A stretch of 48,954 bases of DNA from SIG565 sp045650565 (GTDB lineage Bacteria > Bacillota > Clostridia > Oscillospirales > Acutalibacteraceae): assembly GCA_045650565.1 (NCBI GenBank), contig JAZRRG010000023.1:1-48954 (forward strand), read 5' to 3'. Positions 17,326 to 25,758 of this stretch are shown here, piece by piece. The notes under the pieces were generated by a model that saw nothing but the letters and a program-made list of their open reading frames with translations, did no database searches and was not told where the DNA came from. Both the position numbers and the translations under genes were made by a program. The first letter of the stretch is position 1, and each line of letters starts with the position of its first letter.

Positions 17326-18168
17326 ATGAGAATTTTCGATTTGCATTGCGATGCATTAACAGCCGTAAAAAATGGGGATAAAACGATAAAGGAATGTATA
17401 CACGAATTAAAAAAGGGCGGCGTAAAAGCACAGTGCTTTGCCGCATTTAGCGGTGGCGGCGGCGATAAGGGTGAAATTTTATCCCAAGCCGAAATTTATA
17501 AAGAACTTTCAAGCGCTGCCGAAATAAAGGCATATCTAACCGTAGAAAATGCGGGGTTTACAAGGGGCGAGACAGCCGAAATAGATGAGCTTTATAAAAT
17601 GGGTGTTCGCCTTTTATCTCTCACACACAACGGAGAAAACAAGTTGGCATACCCATGCAGCGAAAACAAGGATATTCACCTAAAGGGGCTAAAAGGCGCA
17701 GGTGTCAGGGCGGTAGAATATATGGACAGTATCGGAATAACACTCGATGTTTCGCATCTTAATATGGGTGGATTTTATGATGTTTCACGAATATGCCGCC
17801 GACCGATAGTAGCTACGCACAGCTGCTGTAATACAATATACCGCCACGCTCGTAACTTATACGATTCACAGCTAAGAATAATAGCGAGAAGCGGCGGTAT
17901 AGTGGGTATTTGCTTTTTTTCAAGATTTTTAAACGGCACCGACAGTATGTCGGCAAATGATATAGTGCGCCAAGCCAAGCACATAGCCAACATTGCTGGA
18001 ATTGATGCTGTCGCCCTCGGCTCCGATTTCTACGGAATGGAAAACGGTGGCGGAATAAAAAGTCCTGTGGAATACGGACATATTTTAGAAAAGCTTAACG
18101 GTTGCTTTTCGGCTGATGAGTGCGAGAAAATTTGCTACAAAAATGCAGAGCGCATTTTTAATAGTTAG
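17326..18168 (+). CDS. Membrane dipeptidase, peptidase M19 family
   Basis: Zinc dipeptidase of the renal dipeptidase family, 280 residues from the chosen start. The frame stays open further upstream, but ATG 17326 is preceded by GGGGGA and gives the family N-terminus FDLHCDAL with ligands His7 and Asp9. The bridging Glu74 (LTVENAG), the THSCC and HARN histidine region and GSDFYGM near the end are in place. It has no signal peptide, so it acts in the cytoplasm, as do other bacterial M19 enzymes. Its stop codon overlaps that of the convergent VanY-like gene by four bases. Confidence 0.92.
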   Translation: MRIFDLHCDALTAVKNGDKTIKECIHELKKGGVKAQCFAAFSGGGGDKGEILSQAEIYKELSSAAEIKAYLTVENAGFTRGETAEIDELYKMGVRLLSLTHNGENKLAYPCSENKDIHLKGLKGAGVRAVEYMDSIGITLDVSHLNMGGFYDVSRICRRPIVATHSCCNTIYRHARNLYDSQLRIIARSGGIVGICFFSRFLNGTDSMSANDIVRQAKHIANIAGIDAVALGSDFYGMENGGGIKSPVEYGHILEKLNGCFSADECEKICYKNAERIFNS

Positions 18169-19043
18169 TCTTCACCCACAAGCTCACCGATTTTAAGCTC
18201 GATATATTCTTCAAGACAGAGCCCTAATTCGTGCATTTCGGTAGCGGCTTCTCTACCAACAAAACGAAAGTGCCACGGCTCGTAAATAATACCCGTAACA
18301 TCCTTTTTGTCTTCGGGGTAGCGGAGAATAAAGCCGAAGCGGTAGCAGTTATCGGCAAGCCACTTTGCTTCCGGTTTTTCGGCAAACGATACGTCAGCGG
18401 CTGGGATGTTGTGCATATCACAGCAAAGTCCCGACTGATGCTCACTCGTTCCCGGCTTTGTGGAGAAGGTTAAAACGTACTTTTCACATTCCTCTCTCGT
18501 TGCAAATTTATATTGGTGCTGTTCGCAGTAGAGGTTAAAAAGATAGTTTTGGTAAGAATATGAACGGTAAGCGCTTGTAACAGTTACATCGTTAACGCCA
18601 TTAAGTGCGCCCTCACTCAAAAACGCCTGTAGTGCCTTGGCGGCAGCTTCACGCATTTTTTGGGTAGCTCTGCCATCGTCTCTTGTGTGCCCGCAGTCGA
18701 TTAAATCATCGGGCTCATAATCACTTGCAAGTGTATGCGATGGGTTTACTAAAAATACATATTGGTATTTTTCTTCGGGTTCTATATACTCAAGGTAAGG
18801 GGTTATATCAATATCATATTCCTTGCCAACTCGTTCCTCATAGGTTTTTTCGGGAACGCTTGATACCGATGAGCTTTCACTTGAGGATGGGGTTGAGGAG
18901 GGCGGTGTATCGGTGTTACCCGTATCTTTATTACAGCCCTTAAAAAGCACAATACCGAGCGCTAAAACCGCCACCAAAAGAAGGGCGATAATTATTCTGC
19001 CGTAGTTATTTTTCTTTCTTCTTTTTTTATATCTCGTTCTCAT
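18165..19043 (-). CDS. Membrane-anchored D-alanyl-D-alanine carboxypeptidase, VanY/M15B type
   Basis: Trims the terminal D-Ala from peptidoglycan stem peptides outside the membrane. 292 residues: a very basic start (MRTRYKKRRKK), one membrane helix (about 16-35), a Ser/Thr/Pro linker (41-64), then the M15B catalytic domain. Zinc and catalytic residues are seen in GTSEHQSGLCCDM (His202, Asp209) and EPWHF (His258); SAYRS at 157-161 is the substrate loop. The start at 19043 is chosen over the ATG at 19055 because GGTGAT is well placed before it. Without vanA/H/X genes nearby it is probably a housekeeping wall enzyme rather than a resistance gene. Confidence 0.92.
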   Translation of the reverse strand: MRTRYKKRRKKNNYGRIIIALLLVAVLALGIVLFKGCNKDTGNTDTPPSSTPSSSESSSVSSVPEKTYEERVGKEYDIDITPYLEYIEPEEKYQYVFLVNPSHTLASDYEPDDLIDCGHTRDDGRATQKMREAAAKALQAFLSEGALNGVNDVTVTSAYRSYSYQNYLFNLYCEQHQYKFATREECEKYVLTFSTKPGTSEHQSGLCCDMHNIPAADVSFAEKPEAKWLADNCYRFGFILRYPEDKKDVTGIIYEPWHFRFVGREAATEMHELGLCLEEYIELKIGELVGED

Positions 19044-19059
19044 TTTTATCACCATTAAA

Positions 19060-19088
19060 ATTATACAACAAAACTTTCGTTATTGCAA
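19060..19088 (-). promoter_or_regulatory. Predicted promoter of the VanY-like gene
   Basis: Minus strand TTGCAA (19088-19083), 17-base spacer, TATAAT (19065-19060). It lies about 16 bases upstream of the chosen ATG, so the 5' leader is very short. It drives transcription away from tex, whose own promoter must overlap the same ~115-base gap. Confidence 0.65.
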
Positions 19089-19158
19089 ATAATAACTGTA
19101 CTTTTTTTAAAAAATATGGTAACATAAAAGCACCCAAAATATATAAACGGAGTGCATT

Positions 19159-21303
19159 ATGGATTACGCAAAACAAATTGCCGAGCAGTTCGGCGTAAAC
19201 GAAAATTATGTGCAAAACATTATAGATTTATTAGATGAGGGTAACACCATACCCTTTATTGCCCGCTACAGAAAAGAAATGCACGGCACTATGGATGACC
19301 AAAAAATCCGTGAGATAGCCGATAGATTGGCGTATCTTAGGGGACTTGATGAGCGTCGTGAAGAGGTTAAAAAGCTCATAACCGAGCAGGGTAATATGAC
19401 AGATGAAATTTTATTGGCGCTTGAAAAAGCGCAAGTCCTTGCCGAGATTGAGGATATTTACCGCCCGTTTAAGCCAAAACGCAAAACGAGGGCATCGGTG
19501 GCTAAACAGCGGGGACTTGAGCCGTTAGCAGAGGAAATACTCGTTAATCAGCGAGGCGAGTTTAACCTTCAAGACATCGCCCAAAAATATGTAGATGCCG
19601 AAAAGGGAGTAGAAAACGCCGAACAAGCGGTATCGGGCGCTATGGATATTATCGCCGAGCAAATCTCGGATAATTCTGATGTCCGCCGCCGACTTCGTAA
19701 TATTATTCGTTTAAACGGTTTTTTATGTTCATCTGCTTCAAAGGATGCACAGACGAGTGTATACGAAATGTATTATAACTATCGTGAGCCGATAAATAAG
19801 GTTGCAGGACACCGTGTACTTGCCATTAACCGAGGCGAAAAGGAAGAGTTTTTAAAGGTCGGCATCGAAATTGAAAACGATAAGCCGATGAGCGTAATTT
19901 ATTCGCTCTTTGTAGAGGGAGATAACGAGTGTGCTGATTGTGTAAAAAATGCGGCAATAGATTCGTATAACCGACTTATATTTCCATCGTTGGAACGTGA
20001 AATCAGAAATGAGCTGACCGATGCCGCAGCCACCGCCGCAATTAAGGTTTTCGGAGTAAATCTAAAGCAACTGCTTATGCAGCCGCCCATAAAGAACAAG
20101 GTAACAATAGGACTTGACCCCGGCTACCGTACGGGCTGTAAGGTGGCTGTGGTTGACGGCAACGGAAAAATTCTTGATACAGCCGTAATATATCCAACGC
20201 ACAGTGACACTCAAATAGAAAAATCAAAAGCGGTGTTAACCGATTTAATAAACAAACACAAGGTAGATATTATTGCTATAGGCAACGGCACTGCGTCTAA
20301 GGAAACCGAAATGTTTACGGTGGAGGTTATATCTAAGCTGGACAAAAAAATCTCCTATATGGTCGTAAACGAGGCGGGTGCGAGTGTTTATTCGGCATCA
20401 AAGTCAGCGGCAGAAGAAATGCCTGAATTTGATTTAACGCTCAGAAGTGCAGTATCTATCGCTAGGCGACTTCAAGACCCACTTGCCGAGCTTGTAAAAA
20501 TAGAGCCCAAGGCAATAGGTGTTGGGCAGTATCAGCACGATATGCCAAAGCAGCAGCTCGAAATAGCGCTTGACGGCGTTGTAGAAAGCTGCGTTAACAG
20601 TGTAGGAGCCGACCTTAATACCGCATCGTCGGCACTTCTGTCACACATTGCGGGTCTATCGGGCACCGTTTGTAAAAATATTGTTGCCTACCGTGAGCAA
20701 AACGGCGGGTTCACATCCATTGCCGAGCTTAAAAAGGTATCAAAATTAGGACCCAAGGCATACGAGCAGTGTGCGGGTTTTTTGCGTATTGTAGATTCCG
20801 ATAATCCGCTTGATAATACGGGTGTTCATCCAGAGTCGTACTCCGCCGCCAAAAAACTGCTTGAACAGTTCGGCTACACAATAGAGGATGTTAAAAATCA
20901 CAATATTGGCGAATTGGAAGTAATGATAGATAAAACGGGAGCCGAGCTCATAGCACAAAAAATAGGGGTTGGCGTACCTACACTGTTAGATATCGTAAAG
21001 GAGCTTATAAAGCCGGGCAGAGACCCTCGAGATGAGCTGCCGCCACCGCTTCTTCGCACCGATGTGTTATCTATGGAGGATTTAAAGGTGGGTATGGAGC
21101 TTAAAGGCACGGTGCGTAATGTAATTGATTTTGGCGCCTTTGTTGATATTGGGGTGCATCAGGACGGACTTGTGCATATATCACAGATTTGCGATAAGTT
21201 CATACGCCATCCGGGCGAGGTTTTATCGGTTGGCGATGTTGTTAAGGTAAAGGTTATTGGCGTAGATTTATCTAAAAAGAGAATTTCGCTGAGTATGAAA
21301 TAA
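19159..21303 (+). CDS. tex: Tex family RNA-binding transcription/recycling accessory protein
   Basis: Nucleic-acid-binding protein of the Tex/YhgF family, involved in transcription and rescue of stalled complexes. 714 residues in the canonical order: N-terminal helical domain (QIAEQFGV, then IPFIARYRKEMHGTMD), YqgF/RNase H-like domain (TIGLDPGYRTGCKVAVVD at about 320-340), helix-hairpin-helix region (NIVAYREQNGGF and KLGPKAYEQCAGF), and a C-terminal S1 domain (GTVRNVIDFGAFVDIG to SKKRISLSMK). CGGAG precedes the ATG. It is followed after 10 bases by a MATE exporter, probably on the same transcript. Confidence 0.96.
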   Translation: MDYAKQIAEQFGVNENYVQNIIDLLDEGNTIPFIARYRKEMHGTMDDQKIREIADRLAYLRGLDERREEVKKLITEQGNMTDEILLALEKAQVLAEIEDIYRPFKPKRKTRASVAKQRGLEPLAEEILVNQRGEFNLQDIAQKYVDAEKGVENAEQAVSGAMDIIAEQISDNSDVRRRLRNIIRLNGFLCSSASKDAQTSVYEMYYNYREPINKVAGHRVLAINRGEKEEFLKVGIEIENDKPMSVIYSLFVEGDNECADCVKNAAIDSYNRLIFPSLEREIRNELTDAAATAAIKVFGVNLKQLLMQPPIKNKVTIGLDPGYRTGCKVAVVDGNGKILDTAVIYPTHSDTQIEKSKAVLTDLINKHKVDIIAIGNGTASKETEMFTVEVISKLDKKISYMVVNEAGASVYSASKSAAEEMPEFDLTLRSAVSIARRLQDPLAELVKIEPKAIGVGQYQHDMPKQQLEIALDGVVESCVNSVGADLNTASSALLSHIAGLSGTVCKNIVAYREQNGGFTSIAELKKVSKLGPKAYEQCAGFLRIVDSDNPLDNTGVHPESYSAAKKLLEQFGYTIEDVKNHNIGELEVMIDKTGAELIAQKIGVGVPTLLDIVKELIKPGRDPRDELPPPLLRTDVLSMEDLKVGMELKGTVRNVIDFGAFVDIGVHQDGLVHISQICDKFIRHPGEVLSVGDVVKVKVIGVDLSKKRISLSMK

Positions 21304-21313
21304 GGGAATTTAA

Positions 21314-22729
21314 ATGCTTAAAACAAATAAAAAATTAAGGAACAATTTAATAGGCGACAAAGCGTTTTACAGAAGGGTTATTATCATTGTTTTGCCGCTG
21401 ATTATACAAAACACAATAACGAATGTTGTTAATTTGCTTGATAACGTTATGGTTGGGCGAATAGGTACGCTCGAAATGTCGGCGGTAGCTATCGTAAACC
21501 AACTGCTGTTTGTATACACCCTTTGTATTTTTGGTGGACTCTCGGGTGCGGGTATATTCTCGGCACAGTTTGCGGGTGCTAAGGATGATAAGGGTGTTGC
21601 GCAATGCTTTAGAATAAAGCTGGTTATCGGAGTATCAACATTTTTAATAGCACTTTTAGTGTTTTTAGGATTTAAGACACAGCTTATCGGTCTTTATTTA
21701 GCAAAGGATACAGCAGTAGAGCTTGTTAGCACAACACTTACACATGCTGAAAACTATTTAAAAATTATGCTTATAGGCATTTTGCCGTTTGCGTTATCTC
21801 AAGTATATTCAAGCACATTAAGGGAGCTTGGCGAAACAAAGCTTCCAATGCTGTCAAGCGTTGCGGCTATCGGCGTTAATTTGGTGCTTAACTGGGTGCT
21901 TATTTTCGGTAAACTCGGCTTTCCACGTCTCGGAGTTGTGGGCGCCGCCATTGCAACGGTGCTCTCTCGATTTGCCGAGCTTATATTTATTGTTGTTGCA
22001 ACACATCGCCGTAAGGATGAGTTCTCGTTTATAAAGGGTATATATAAAAGCTTCTATATACCAAAGCCATTGGCAAAGGATGTTTGCAAAAGAGGTCTGC
22101 CACTGCTTGTTAACGAGTTTTTATGGTCAGCAGGTATGGCAACACTCCTGCAATGCTATTCGGTAAGAGGACTTCAGGTTGTTGCCGCCGCAAATATTGC
22201 ATCTAATGTAAACAACCTGTTTAATGTTGTATTTCTTTCAATGGGTAGCGCAATTGCCATTATGGTAGGTCAGTATTTGGGCGCAGGTAAGATAGAAAAG
22301 GCACAGCAAACGGTATGGCGGCTTATTTTCGCAACGGTGGTGGCGTGTACCGTGGTGGGCGCAATTATGGCGGCGTTGTCATCAATAATCCCAAAGGTTT
22401 ATAATACCGAGCCCGAGGTTAAAGCACTGGCAACAAAGCTTTTATTGGTGTTTGCTTGTGTTATGCCTATTTATTCCTTTGCGCACGACTGCTATTTTAC
22501 AATCCGCTCGGGCGGAAAGACCCTAATTACCTTCTTGTTTGACAGTGCGGTTACTTGGGGAGTATGCGTACCTACGGCATTTATACTTGCAAACTTTACA
22601 ACACTACCCATAGTACCTCTGTATGTAATAGTTCAGCTAATTGAGGTTATAAAATGCATAATAGGATATATTCTTATTAAAAAAGGCATTTGGATAAATA
22701 ATTTGGTTGGCAGGGAGAAAAATGATTAG
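21314..22729 (+). CDS. MATE family efflux transporter
   Basis: Sodium- or proton-driven exporter of drugs or metabolites, 471 residues with about twelve membrane helices in two similar halves. Family patterns are NVVNLLDNVMVGRIGTLEMSA in helix 1-2 and GIFSAQFAGAKDD in the first half, with VGQYLGAGKIEKAQQT as the matching element of the second half. Substrate is not predictable. The start ATG at 21314 has only a weak ribosome binding site (AAGGGAA) close to the tex stop. The 3' end overlaps the next gene by eight bases. Confidence 0.93.
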   Translation: MLKTNKKLRNNLIGDKAFYRRVIIIVLPLIIQNTITNVVNLLDNVMVGRIGTLEMSAVAIVNQLLFVYTLCIFGGLSGAGIFSAQFAGAKDDKGVAQCFRIKLVIGVSTFLIALLVFLGFKTQLIGLYLAKDTAVELVSTTLTHAENYLKIMLIGILPFALSQVYSSTLRELGETKLPMLSSVAAIGVNLVLNWVLIFGKLGFPRLGVVGAAIATVLSRFAELIFIVVATHRRKDEFSFIKGIYKSFYIPKPLAKDVCKRGLPLLVNEFLWSAGMATLLQCYSVRGLQVVAAANIASNVNNLFNVVFLSMGSAIAIMVGQYLGAGKIEKAQQTVWRLIFATVVACTVVGAIMAALSSIIPKVYNTEPEVKALATKLLLVFACVMPIYSFAHDCYFTIRSGGKTLITFLFDSAVTWGVCVPTAFILANFTTLPIVPLYVIVQLIEVIKCIIGYILIKKGIWINNLVGREKND

Positions 22730-23207
22730 AAAAATTATTTGTGTTACGCTAACGGTGCTGCTAATTTTTTGCCCCAGTGTTAGTGCAAATGAGGGCAGTG
22801 AGATAACAAACTTTACCGTTTCGGCGGGGGACAAGGTATATGACGGCAAAATAAACACATATACCACCTGTGAGTCAGTAACACTAAAAAGCAATAGAGC
22901 AGTTAAATATTTATATCTAACCTTTTGGGAAAAGGCGTCCGATATAACATCTTATTCACCCTGCGAATTTGGGCTTTATTATTCATCGGTCGGTGCCGAT
23001 ATTACGGGCGGAGATATGTTTGAAAACATAAAAACCTATGCCGAAATTGAGGAGGAACAGAACACTCTTTATCCCGAAGCCGAAATTAAAAATCCCGCCT
23101 TTGAAACAAAACCAAAAAACGACTATACCGCATATTATATTCTCGCCGCCTGTGTATTAACAGTGATAATAGCGGTAATATTAATAGTAATTCGCAAAAA
23201 GCGATAA
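22722..23207 (+). CDS. Small secreted, C-terminally anchored protein of unknown function
   Basis: 161 residues from ATG 22722, which follows GGGAG within the end of the MATE gene. It starts with a signal peptide (about 1-22, cleavage plausible after VSA). An extracellular part of ~110 residues with DGKINTYTTCESVTLKSN follows, reminiscent of the edge strands of discoidin-like or sugar-binding beta-sandwiches but too short for a full domain. A C-terminal membrane helix (about 138-157) and a basic tail (RKKR) end it. It may be a shortened relative of larger surface proteins. Overlap with the exporter suggests coupled translation; a functional link is only inference. Confidence 0.7.
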   Translation: MIRKIICVTLTVLLIFCPSVSANEGSEITNFTVSAGDKVYDGKINTYTTCESVTLKSNRAVKYLYLTFWEKASDITSYSPCEFGLYYSSVGADITGGDMFENIKTYAEIEEEQNTLYPEAEIKNPAFETKPKNDYTAYYILAACVLTVIIAVILIVIRKKR

Positions 23208-23231
23208 CTGTTAATGTTAAGGAAGATAAAA

Positions 23232-23417
23232 TTGGCAAAAAATAAATGGGTTTCATTTTTCTTGTGCCAGTTTCTTGGTTTTTTAGGGGCACATAAGTTT
23301 TACGAAGGAAAGATTCTATTAGGAATTGTTTACATTTTCACATTGGGCTTGTTTTGCTTTGGAATTACAATAGATTTAATTGTACTAATATTTAAGCCCA
23401 ATCCATATTACCCATAA
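23232..23417 (+). CDS. TM2 domain protein
   Basis: 61-residue membrane protein with two helices joined by a short turn. FLCQFLGFLGAHKFYEGK followed by GIVYIFTLGLFCFG and IDLIV is the TM2 domain pattern, whose function is unknown. Two starts are possible: ATG 23214, which lacks a ribosome binding site, and TTG 23232, which has AAGGAAG six bases before it and gives the usual N-terminus (AKNKWVSFFL). The TTG is preferred. It is the last gene before a bidirectional terminator. Confidence 0.82.
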   Translation: MAKNKWVSFFLCQFLGFLGAHKFYEGKILLGIVYIFTLGLFCFGITIDLIVLIFKPNPYYP

Positions 23418-23420
23418 AAA

Positions 23421-23452
23421 AGAAGTCGACTGATTAGTCGACTTCTCTTTTT
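23421..23452. terminator. Bidirectional terminator between the TM2 gene and thrS
   Basis: Perfect 11-bp stem (AGAAGTCGACT / AGTCGACTTCT) with a GATT loop. T-rich tracts flank it on both strands (CTTTTTT on the plus strand; AAAAAA upstream, i.e. T6 on the minus strand). It serves two convergent genes. Confidence 0.92.
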
Positions 23453-25395
23453 TACCATATAACCTTGCTATCAATTTCTTCTTGTACTTTGGCGATATAT
23501 TCGTCTATCGTCATACTGCCAAGGTCGCCGTTTTCACCTCGGCGGCGAACCGACAGCATTCCGCTTTCAACCTCGTTATCACCTATAATCAGCATATACG
23601 GAATCTTTTGCAAACGGGATTCACGAATTTTGTATCCGATTTTCTCGTTCCTGTCATCAAGCTCTACACGAACACCGATTTGCTCGAGCTTTTTCTTGAT
23701 TTCATACGCATAGTCAAGGTGGCGGTCGGCAATCGGCAAGATGTTAACCTGCACAGGAGCCAGCCACACAGGGAAGGCACCTGCATATTTTTCGATTAGC
23801 AGTGCCAGAGTTCTTTCGTAACAGCCAATGGATGTGCGGTGGATAATATAGGGGTGTTTCTTTGTGCCGTCACGGTCGGTATATTCCATACCGAATTTTT
23901 CGGCGAGCATTTGGTCTATTTGTATGGTGATGAGTGTGTCCTCTTTGCCGTGCACATTCTTAATTTGAATGTCAAGCTTGGGACCGTAGAACGCAGCTTC
24001 TCCGATACCTACCTTATAAGGAATATTAAGGTGGTTGAGAATTTTCTCCATAACACCCTGTGCCTCATCCCACTGTTCAGCGGTACCGATGTACTTTTCA
24101 CGGTTGTCGGGGTCCCACTGTGAGAAACGGTAGGAAACATCCTCATAAAGACCGAGGGTTTTGAGCATAAAGGTTGTAAGTTCAAGGCAGGACTTAAATT
24201 CATCCTCTAACTGTTCGGGTGTGCACATTAAGTGACCCTCGGAAATAGTGAACTGGCGCACACGGATAAGTCCGTGCATTTCACCGCTATCCTCGTTTCT
24301 GAAAAGGGTTGAGGTTTCATCGTATCGAAGCGGCAAATCTCGGTATGAGCGAGGGCGGTTTAAATATGCTTGATATTGGAACGGGCAGGTCATGGGGCGA
24401 AGCGCAAAGCACTCTTTAGAGTCATCCGTCGGGTCACCCATTACAAACATACCGTCTAAATAGTGGTCCCAGTGTCCTGAAATCTTGTAAAGGTCGCTCT
24501 TTGCCATAAGCGGAGTTTTGGTAAGAAGCCAACCACGGCGTGCCTCCTCATCCTCTACAAAGCGCTGCAAAAGCTGAATGATTTTAGCGCCCTTCGGCAG
24601 CATTATCGGTAGGCCCTGACCTATAAAGTCACAAGTGGTAAACAGCTCTAACTCACGACCTAATTTATTGTGGTCACGCTTTTTGGCTTCTTCGATTTGT
24701 AAAAGGCGCTCTTCCAAAGCGGCTGCCTTGGGGAAGGCGGTGCCATAAATACGGCAAAGCATTTTATTATCGGAGCTACCTCTCCAATAAGCGCCAGTAG
24801 CACTTGTAAGCTTAAATGCCTTAACAGCACCCGTTGACATTAAATGTGCACCTGCACAAAGGTCAACAAATTCGCCCTGCGAATAAATAGAAATCTCGGC
24901 TTCATTCGGTAAATCCTCAATAAGCTCTACCTTATATATTTCGCCCTTTTCCTTAAAGAAATTTATGGCATCCGCACGGCTCATCACACTTTTTTCAAGC
25001 TTGATATCCTCTTTTACGATTTTTTTCATTTCATCCTCGATTTTTTGTAGGTCATCGGGGGTGAATTTTATTTCGGTGTCAATATCATAATAAAAACCGT
25101 CGCTGGTTGCGGGACCAATAGCCAACTTTACCGAAGGATAGAGGCGCTTTACCGCTTGTGCTAAAATGTGAGAAGCGGTGTGGCGGAAGGTCCATTTACC
25201 GTATTCATCCTCAAAGGTTAGAATTTGAACGGTGTCGCCCTCATTGAGTTCGGTGCGTAAATCACAGTTTTCTCCGTTGATAGCTGCCGCACAGGCGGTT
25301 TTATACATACCCCCGCCAAGACTTTTTAGCGCATCAAAAACAGATGTGTTTTTTGGAAATTGCTTTTCGCTTCCGTTAAAAATAACATTTATCAT
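23452..25395 (-). CDS. thrS: Threonyl-tRNA synthetase
   Basis: Charges tRNA-Thr. 647 residues with four parts: an N-terminal TGS domain (about 1-62), an editing domain with its zinc-like cluster HTASH and CAGAH, the class II catalytic core (ALRPMTCPFQYQAY, then FRNEDSGEMHGLIRVRQF and WLAPVQVNILP), and the anticodon-binding domain. The frame stays open far upstream into the T-box leader, but ATG 25395 has AAAGGAAA before it and gives the true start (MINVIFNGSEKQF). It is controlled by the T-box leader immediately upstream. Confidence 0.97.
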   Translation of the reverse strand: MINVIFNGSEKQFPKNTSVFDALKSLGGGMYKTACAAAINGENCDLRTELNEGDTVQILTFEDEYGKWTFRHTASHILAQAVKRLYPSVKLAIGPATSDGFYYDIDTEIKFTPDDLQKIEDEMKKIVKEDIKLEKSVMSRADAINFFKEKGEIYKVELIEDLPNEAEISIYSQGEFVDLCAGAHLMSTGAVKAFKLTSATGAYWRGSSDNKMLCRIYGTAFPKAAALEERLLQIEEAKKRDHNKLGRELELFTTCDFIGQGLPIMLPKGAKIIQLLQRFVEDEEARRGWLLTKTPLMAKSDLYKISGHWDHYLDGMFVMGDPTDDSKECFALRPMTCPFQYQAYLNRPRSYRDLPLRYDETSTLFRNEDSGEMHGLIRVRQFTISEGHLMCTPEQLEDEFKSCLELTTFMLKTLGLYEDVSYRFSQWDPDNREKYIGTAEQWDEAQGVMEKILNHLNIPYKVGIGEAAFYGPKLDIQIKNVHGKEDTLITIQIDQMLAEKFGMEYTDRDGTKKHPYIIHRTSIGCYERTLALLIEKYAGAFPVWLAPVQVNILPIADRHLDYAYEIKKKLEQIGVRVELDDRNEKIGYKIRESRLQKIPYMLIIGDNEVESGMLSVRRRGENGDLGSMTIDEYIAKVQEEIDSKVIW

Positions 25396-25410
25396 AACTA
25401 TTTTCCTTTC

Positions 25411-25655
25411 AAAAAAATAAAAAACTTCATCCTGAAATACAGGACGAAGTGAAAATTTACTCCGCGGTTCCACCCGACTTGCGCATTTGCGCCACTCAAA
25501 ACCCTTAACGCAGGTTATACGTTTCGGTTGCAACACCGAACGCTCAAAGGTGGTGTTCACACTTTACCTTCTTGTAATGCTCACAGCAAATGCATCACTC
25601 TCTGAAAAAAGAAATGTAAAGGTTACTGTCCTTTTCAACGCTTTTACCTAACTAC
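25411..25655 (-). promoter_or_regulatory. T-box riboswitch of thrS (threonine specifier ACC)
   Basis: The leader senses uncharged tRNA-Thr and switches between terminator and antiterminator. The T-box core GGGTGGAACCGCGG lies at 25475-25462 (minus). The terminator is ACTTCGTCCTG / CAGGATGAAGT (25450-25424) followed by a T-rich run, directly before the thrS ribosome binding site. The Stem I base can be paired as CGUUGAAAAGG with CCUUUGAGCG. The codon exposed just inside it, ACC followed by A (25554-25551), reads Thr. AGAGAG and GTGATG near 25597 fit the Stem I apical region. All elements are in the right order. Confidence 0.95.
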
Positions 25656-25661
25656 AACATT

Positions 25662-25690
25662 ATAATATACCAAAAAAAACACTATGTCAA
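25662..25690 (-). promoter_or_regulatory. Predicted promoter of the thrS leader
   Basis: Minus strand TTGACA (25690-25685) is followed after 17 bases by TATTAT (25667-25662); an overlapping TATAAT three bases further has a poorer 20-base spacing. Transcription would start near 25655, immediately before T-box Stem I. Confidence 0.7.
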
Positions 25691-25758
25691 TAATTTTGTA
25701 TTTTTAAGGCAAAATACGGCAATAATAGGTAGGAAGTGAAATGATAGGAGGAAACATA

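Noticed and set aside
25396..25560. N-terminal extension of thrS up to 25560
   Set aside because: The extension translates T-box leader RNA (specifier, T-box and terminator); the true start with a ribosome binding site is 25395.
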